A stretch of 32,916 nt of DNA, from assembly GCA_017307335.1 (NCBI GenBank), contig JAFKFJ010000198.1:1-32916 (forward strand). Reading direction: 5' to 3'. Both the position numbers and the translations under genes were made by a program. Below are positions 29,458 through 32,916 of the stretch, in pieces (the stretch's first letter is position 1; each line of letters opens with the position of its first letter). This DNA comes from Alphaproteobacteria bacterium. GTDB lineage: Bacteria; Pseudomonadota; Alphaproteobacteria; Acetobacterales; Acetobacteraceae. Under the pieces are notes generated by a model, which did no database searches, was not told the origin of the DNA, and saw only the letters and a program-made list of their open reading frames with translations.

Positions 29458-30528
29458 GTGACGGAACATCCGGGCCGCGACAAGCTGCTGGCCATTCAGC
29501 TCGGGCGCGGGGTCGCGGCGCTGCTGGTGGTGCTCGTGCACGGCACGAACTCGCTGGCGCTGCCGCAATACGGCGGGCGGCTGGCGTTCGGCAACGCCTT
29601 CCGCTTCGGCCATGCCGGCGTGGATTTCTTCTTCGTCCTCAGCGGCTTCATCATCTCCTACGTGCATCACCGCGACCTCGGCCGGCCCGGCCGCTTCGGG
29701 CGCTATGCGCGGCGGCGTCTCAGCCGGATCTATCCGCCCTATTGGATCGTGAGCGCGCTGTTCATCGGCTCCATGCTCATCTTCGGCCACACGGAGCGGC
29801 TGGCGCCGGTGCGCCTGCTCACCTCGGCCACGCTGGTGCCCTACAGCCAGTCGCCGATCCTGGGCGTGGCGTGGACGCTGCAGCACGAGATGCTGTTCTA
29901 CACCTGCTTCGGCCTCGCGGTGCTGTGGCGGCCGCTCGGCCCGGCGCTGGTCGCGGCGTGCCTGGCGCTGGTCGCGGCAGGGCAGTTCGTGGCGGTGGAT
30001 GCGTGGGAGTGGCGCTTCCTGACCACGCCGTTCCACCTGCAATTCCTGATGGGCATCGCCGCCGCGCGATGGGTGATGGGCCCGCCCGTCCCGGCGCCGC
30101 GCCTGCTCGCCGCGCTGGGCGCCGCGGCGTTCCTGGTCGCGGGACTGACCGAGAACGCAGGCTGGATCACCTATCTCGGCTTCGCCAGCAAGCTCGCGTT
30201 CGGGCTGTCGAGCATGGTGCTGATCGCCGGCCTCGCGGCCGGGGAGCGGCAGGGGCTGATCCGGGTCGGCGGGTTCGGCGCGCTGATCGGCGGCGCCTCG
30301 TACGCGATCTATCTGCTGCACGAGCTGGTCATCAACGACGCGGCGTTCATCCTGGCGCGGGCCGGCGTGATCCGGCGCGTGCCGCTGGAGCCGCTGCTGC
30401 TCGTGCTGGCCGCGCTGACGGTCGCGGTGGCGATCGGGTTCTATCTGGCGGTCGAGCAGCCGCTGCTGCGCCGCCTCGGCCGCGTGGGGGCGCGGGCGGA
30501 GCGGGTGCCGCTCGCGGTCAACGGATAG
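29458..30528 (+). CDS. OafA/YrhL-like membrane acyltransferase (acyltransferase 3 family)
   Basis: The 356-aa polytopic protein shows acyltransferase-3 features: LLAIQLGRGVAALLVVLVHG near the start with the conserved Arg and His, GVDFFFVLSGFIISY, RRRLSRIYPPYWIV, and a late helix ASYAIYLLHELVI. Such enzymes O-acetylate or O-acylate surface or exported polysaccharide. The start is either the GTG at 29458 or the GTG at 29449; GGGAG at about 29441 serves one or the other. An in-frame ATG upstream lies in higA and is rejected. It is a second potential glycan acylation activity besides the MBOAT unit. It converges with the large minus-strand gene that follows. Confidence 0.85.
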   Translation: MTEHPGRDKLLAIQLGRGVAALLVVLVHGTNSLALPQYGGRLAFGNAFRFGHAGVDFFFVLSGFIISYVHHRDLGRPGRFGRYARRRLSRIYPPYWIVSALFIGSMLIFGHTERLAPVRLLTSATLVPYSQSPILGVAWTLQHEMLFYTCFGLAVLWRPLGPALVAACLALVAAGQFVAVDAWEWRFLTTPFHLQFLMGIAAARWVMGPPVPAPRLLAALGAAAFLVAGLTENAGWITYLGFASKLAFGLSSMVLIAGLAAGERQGLIRVGGFGALIGGASYAIYLLHELVINDAAFILARAGVIRRVPLEPLLLVLAALTVAVAIGFYLAVEQPLLRRLGRVGARAERVPLAVNG

Positions 30529-30547
30529 CCGCGCCCGGCGGAATCGC

Positions 30548-32677
30548 TCAGCCGCGCGGCAGGAAGGCCAGCCTGGGGTCCATGGCGTAGCGGCGCCGCT
30601 CGACGCGGTAGATGTTGTCGCGCAGCCACGCATAGGCGTCGCGCCCGCCGGGCTCGCCCAGCAGCATCGTGCCGGCGGCGTAGGCATAGGCGCCGTAGCC
30701 GTCGCCGACATTGTCGAGCTGGCGCCGCGGCACCGCGGGCTGGATGAAGGCCGGCAGCGTCGCCGCCCAGCTCGGGTAGAACGCGCCGCTCGCGTCGCGC
30801 ACCGGGTGGATGTAGCGCAGCAGGTTGTAGGGGTCGTAGTGCTGCGGGTCCTGCAGCTGGCCGATCAGCACCGGTGCCAGCCAGGACAGCAGCGCCCCGG
30901 TCGCGTAGCCCTTCTCCTTCGCCCGGCCGAGCTCGAACAGGATCATGTAGTTCTGCCAGACCGCCACGTCGGTCTTCACCATGTCCAGCCGGATGCCGAG
31001 GTTCGGCCGCGGTTCGGATTCGGCGAACACGCGCAGCGGCGGGTCGAAGACGTGGCGGTTTCCGTACTGCCACATCGGCGTGTCCGCGAACTTCGTGCCG
31101 CCGATGCCGTGCCAGCCCTCCCAATAGGCGATCGCGTCGTCCACCAGGCGGTTGAAGTAGGTTTTCTCGGCCGTGCCGTCGGGGGAGAGGAAGGCGGCGA
31201 GCACCCGGGTGCGGAACACCCAGGCATCGCCGCGCGGCTGGTCGCGGATCGCCGCCCCGCGGGGCGGACCCCGATAGGCGGGGTCGTATTTCAGCGCCTG
31301 GATCCCCGCCCAGAGCTGCAGCTGCTCGAGCATGAAATAGTCGCCGGTCAGCGCATAGAGCGCGGAATACGGGTCGGGCTGATGGGCGCCCTCGGCGATC
31401 CAGCCGCCGCCGAAGCCGCGCGGATGGGTGGGGTCGCGCAGGCGCTCGCCATGCACCGGCACCCGGTCCGCGGGCGTGCTGGCGTCGAGCGGGTTCAGCA
31501 GCCAAAGGCTTGGCCGCGCGTTCACCGAGACCGGCCGGCCGATCCCCGGCACGCGCCCGGCATCGTCGAAGCGCTTGGCCGGATTGCCCTCGCGCACCTG
31601 CATCGGCCAGGCGCCCGCCAGCTCGGCCTGCGCCTCGCTGATCGCGAACAGCCGTGCGTCGCCGGTGTAGAGCCAGCGCGTCACCCAGTCCGGGTAGGGG
31701 CCGATATCGGGGCGCCCGCCGGTGGTGGGCATGCTCTTGGTCCACAGCCCGGGGTCGTAGAACTGCTTCGGCCGGCGTTCCCAGCGGGCGGCGTCGCGGG
31801 CGATCGCCGGCTCCGGGACCGTGAGGCTGGTGTCGAAATTGGGGAAGGCGCGGGTGGCGGCGAGGTAGGGGAGATTGTGGCTGATCGCGACCGCTTGCGG
31901 CGGCGCGCCGATCCAGAAGCGCCGCGCCCAGCGCGTCGCCGCGTAGTGCGGCACCTGCTCCTGCCGGTACGCCTCCGCGGGGGCGGCCGCGCCGGCGGTG
32001 ATCTGCAGGTCGTAGGTGATGTCGGCCAGCGCCTCGGTATTGGCCACCTCGCCGATCGCGCGCACCTCCACGCGCTTCAGCGCCGGCCAGAACGTGGCGT
32101 GGAAGATCGGCCGCAGCGGGCGCAGCGGCGCGGGCCCGATATCCCAGCGCCTTGCGGCGGAGTGGTCGGCGAGGATGATCGTGGTGGCGATGGGCCCCGC
32201 GCACCAGACGGTGAAATCGCCCGCCTCCAGCATCCGCCGCGCCGAGGCGACCTCGGTCCGGCCGTCGCGCGTGATGCGGATCGCGGCGTCGAAATCGTAA
32301 CCGGGATCGAGCATGGCCTCGCGCGTGAGCGCCGCCTGCGGTGCATCCGGCGCGTCGGCGAAGGCGACGCTCAGGTCGCCGCCCGGCGCGCGCGGCAGGA
32401 CGAAGGAGAGGATGGCGTGCTGCACCGACCCGTCCGGCCAGCGGGTCTTGACGTTCGCCTGGGTCGGCACCCGCCGGCCCTCGACCACCGCCTGCGGGGT
32501 GCGGCGGATCTCGCCCTGCACGAAGGGCCGGCCGAGGCGCACCGGGCAGGGGCCGCCGCCGCCCGCGCCGCGCAGCACCACGGCATTGTCCACCCGGTCG
32601 GCGGCGAAGGCGGCGCCGGGCAGGCCGAAACCGGAGAGTGCGGTGAGGCCGAGCAGCAGGTGGCGGCGGTTGAGCAT
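30548..32677 (-). CDS. large Tat-exported protein of unknown function, possible polysaccharide lyase-like fold
   Basis: The 709-aa protein starts with a twin-arginine signal (MLNRRHLLLGLTALSG, cut near AAFAA). An N-terminal beta-rich domain carries RLGRPFVQGEIRRTPQAVVE and VKTRWPDGSVQHAILSFVLP. This resembles the RIFT-barrel N-terminal domain of PcRGLX/YetA-like exo-rhamnogalacturonan lyase families. A long helical part rich in Trp and Tyr follows (WVTRWLYTGDARLFAISEAQ, YSALYALTGDYFMLEQLQLW), suggesting an alpha/alpha toroid. The assignment is tentative; a secreted or periplasmic glycan-active protein is the working idea. The ATG at 32677 is chosen for the Tat signal; an upstream ATG at 32713 would add 12 residues. 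Confidence 0.7.
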   Translation of the reverse strand: MLNRRHLLLGLTALSGFGLPGAAFAADRVDNAVVLRGAGGGGPCPVRLGRPFVQGEIRRTPQAVVEGRRVPTQANVKTRWPDGSVQHAILSFVLPRAPGGDLSVAFADAPDAPQAALTREAMLDPGYDFDAAIRITRDGRTEVASARRMLEAGDFTVWCAGPIATTIILADHSAARRWDIGPAPLRPLRPIFHATFWPALKRVEVRAIGEVANTEALADITYDLQITAGAAAPAEAYRQEQVPHYAATRWARRFWIGAPPQAVAISHNLPYLAATRAFPNFDTSLTVPEPAIARDAARWERRPKQFYDPGLWTKSMPTTGGRPDIGPYPDWVTRWLYTGDARLFAISEAQAELAGAWPMQVREGNPAKRFDDAGRVPGIGRPVSVNARPSLWLLNPLDASTPADRVPVHGERLRDPTHPRGFGGGWIAEGAHQPDPYSALYALTGDYFMLEQLQLWAGIQALKYDPAYRGPPRGAAIRDQPRGDAWVFRTRVLAAFLSPDGTAEKTYFNRLVDDAIAYWEGWHGIGGTKFADTPMWQYGNRHVFDPPLRVFAESEPRPNLGIRLDMVKTDVAVWQNYMILFELGRAKEKGYATGALLSWLAPVLIGQLQDPQHYDPYNLLRYIHPVRDASGAFYPSWAATLPAFIQPAVPRRQLDNVGDGYGAYAYAAGTMLLGEPGGRDAYAWLRDNIYRVERRRYAMDPRLAFLPRG

Positions 32678-32739
32678 GGCCGGATCATTCGCTTGCCGGC
32701 GCGGATGCCACAAGTTACGGATTGAAAAGGAGTTCCCGC

Positions 32740-32916
32740 ATGCGCCCCCTGCTCATCGCGTCCCGGCTGCTCGCCGGGCTGCTGCCGGCGGCGATCCCTG
32801 CTGCGGCGACCTCGGCCGGCTGGATCTCCGCCTTGTCGTCGACCTGCGAGCGGATGCTCGCGTCGAGATGGATCACGTCCACGCCGTTGGCTTCCAGCGT
32901 CTGGCGTACGAAGCGG
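32740..32916 (+). CDS. 5' end of a small exported-protein gene, possibly chimeric (partial)
   Basis: An excellent RBS (AAAGGAG, about 32726-32732) precedes an ATG encoding MRPLLIASRLLAGLLPAAIP then AAA, a convincing signal peptide. The frame stays open to the window edge. After about residue 23, however, the sequence looks like the antisense of another gene (next entry), so the downstream reading is probably not native. Either the gene is fused to foreign DNA near 32800-32810 or the signal peptide is fortuitous. Confidence 0.4.
   Translation, partial: MRPLLIASRLLAGLLPAAIPAAATSAGWISALSSTCERMLASRWITSTPLASSVWRTKR
32796..32916 (-). pseudogene. fragment resembling a Tm-1-like (UPF0261) ATP-binding protein
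   Basis: Read on the minus strand from the window edge, this gives RFVRQTLEANGVDVIHLDAS, then DDKAEIQPAEVAAAG, which looks like the N-terminal region of Tm-1-like ATP-binding/UPF0261 proteins. After the AEVAAAG block the similarity stops and the frame runs into a TAA at 32715-32717 through sequence that reads as a plus-strand signal peptide. It therefore looks truncated at its 3' side. The identification rests on a short stretch. Confidence 0.4.

Overview
The window is uniformly GC-rich, with dense short-gap genes and strong third-position G/C bias, apart from one lower-GC patch at about 8.97-11.1 kb. The gene set points to an alphaproteobacterium, most likely of the acetic-acid-bacterium group (Acetobacteraceae). 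It includes a periplasmic PQQ dehydrogenase with its cytochrome c, a membrane-anchored class III cyclase, HigBA, polysaccharide genes and a RepA_C-type plasmid initiator. The taxonomic placement is inference. An iteron/DnaA-box origin with repA, parA and a ribbon-helix-helix (RHH) partner at 17.7-20.2 kb suggests that the window lies on a plasmid, megaplasmid or chromid, or on a chromosome carrying an integrated one.

Layout. 0-1.7 kb: a Crp/Fnr-family regulator preceded by a triplicated 18-bp G-rich repeat, then a GATase1-like protein. 1.7-4.2 kb: a PQQ-dependent alcohol/methanol dehydrogenase with an Asp-x-Asp lanthanide signature and its c-type cytochrome, separated by a 14-bp-stem hairpin. 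4.4-4.75 kb: cassette A, a tiny exported peptide ending in IGQGWG plus a 22-aa membrane peptide. 4.8-8.9 kb: a redox-signalling block, in which a haem-c/HAMP sensor and a soluble Ser/Thr kinase are transcribed divergently from a cyclase with a six-helix haem-b-like anchor and a 2Fe-2S domain. 9.0-12.3 kb: accessory DNA with a decayed resolvase, a DUF1254 protein, and a truncated ParD-like RHH gene overlapping a tyrosine recombinase. 12.3-17.7 kb: a sulfotransferase-like gene, a small exported protein, cassette B (a paralogue of cassette A with an expanded 17-bp tandem repeat), then a carrier protein, an MBOAT and an SGNH-type protein arranged like DltC/DltB/DltD.

17.7-20.2 kb: replication and partition module. 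20.2-25.5 kb: lipid-linked glycosylation genes (GT39/GT83-like transferase, HAD-UbiA fusion, small EmrE-like transporter), a 59-aa membrane protein and an exosortase-A-type O-ligase. 25.5-28.6 kb, minus strand: an XrtA-type amidotransferase and a GT4 glycosyltransferase. 28.7-29.4 kb: higB and higA, divergent around a shared palindrome. 29.4-32.9 kb: an OafA-like acyltransferase, a large Tat-exported protein of uncertain function, and a window-end junction that looks chimeric.

The genes combine periplasmic alcohol oxidation, sensing of electron-transport state, and a large investment in building and decorating extracellular polysaccharide. The most unusual points are the duplicated IGxGWG/MSLLLA small-gene cassettes, the Dlt-like triad without a ligase, the redox-signalling block, and a CCTCATGAGG motif recurring around the partition genes and at polysaccharide gene boundaries.
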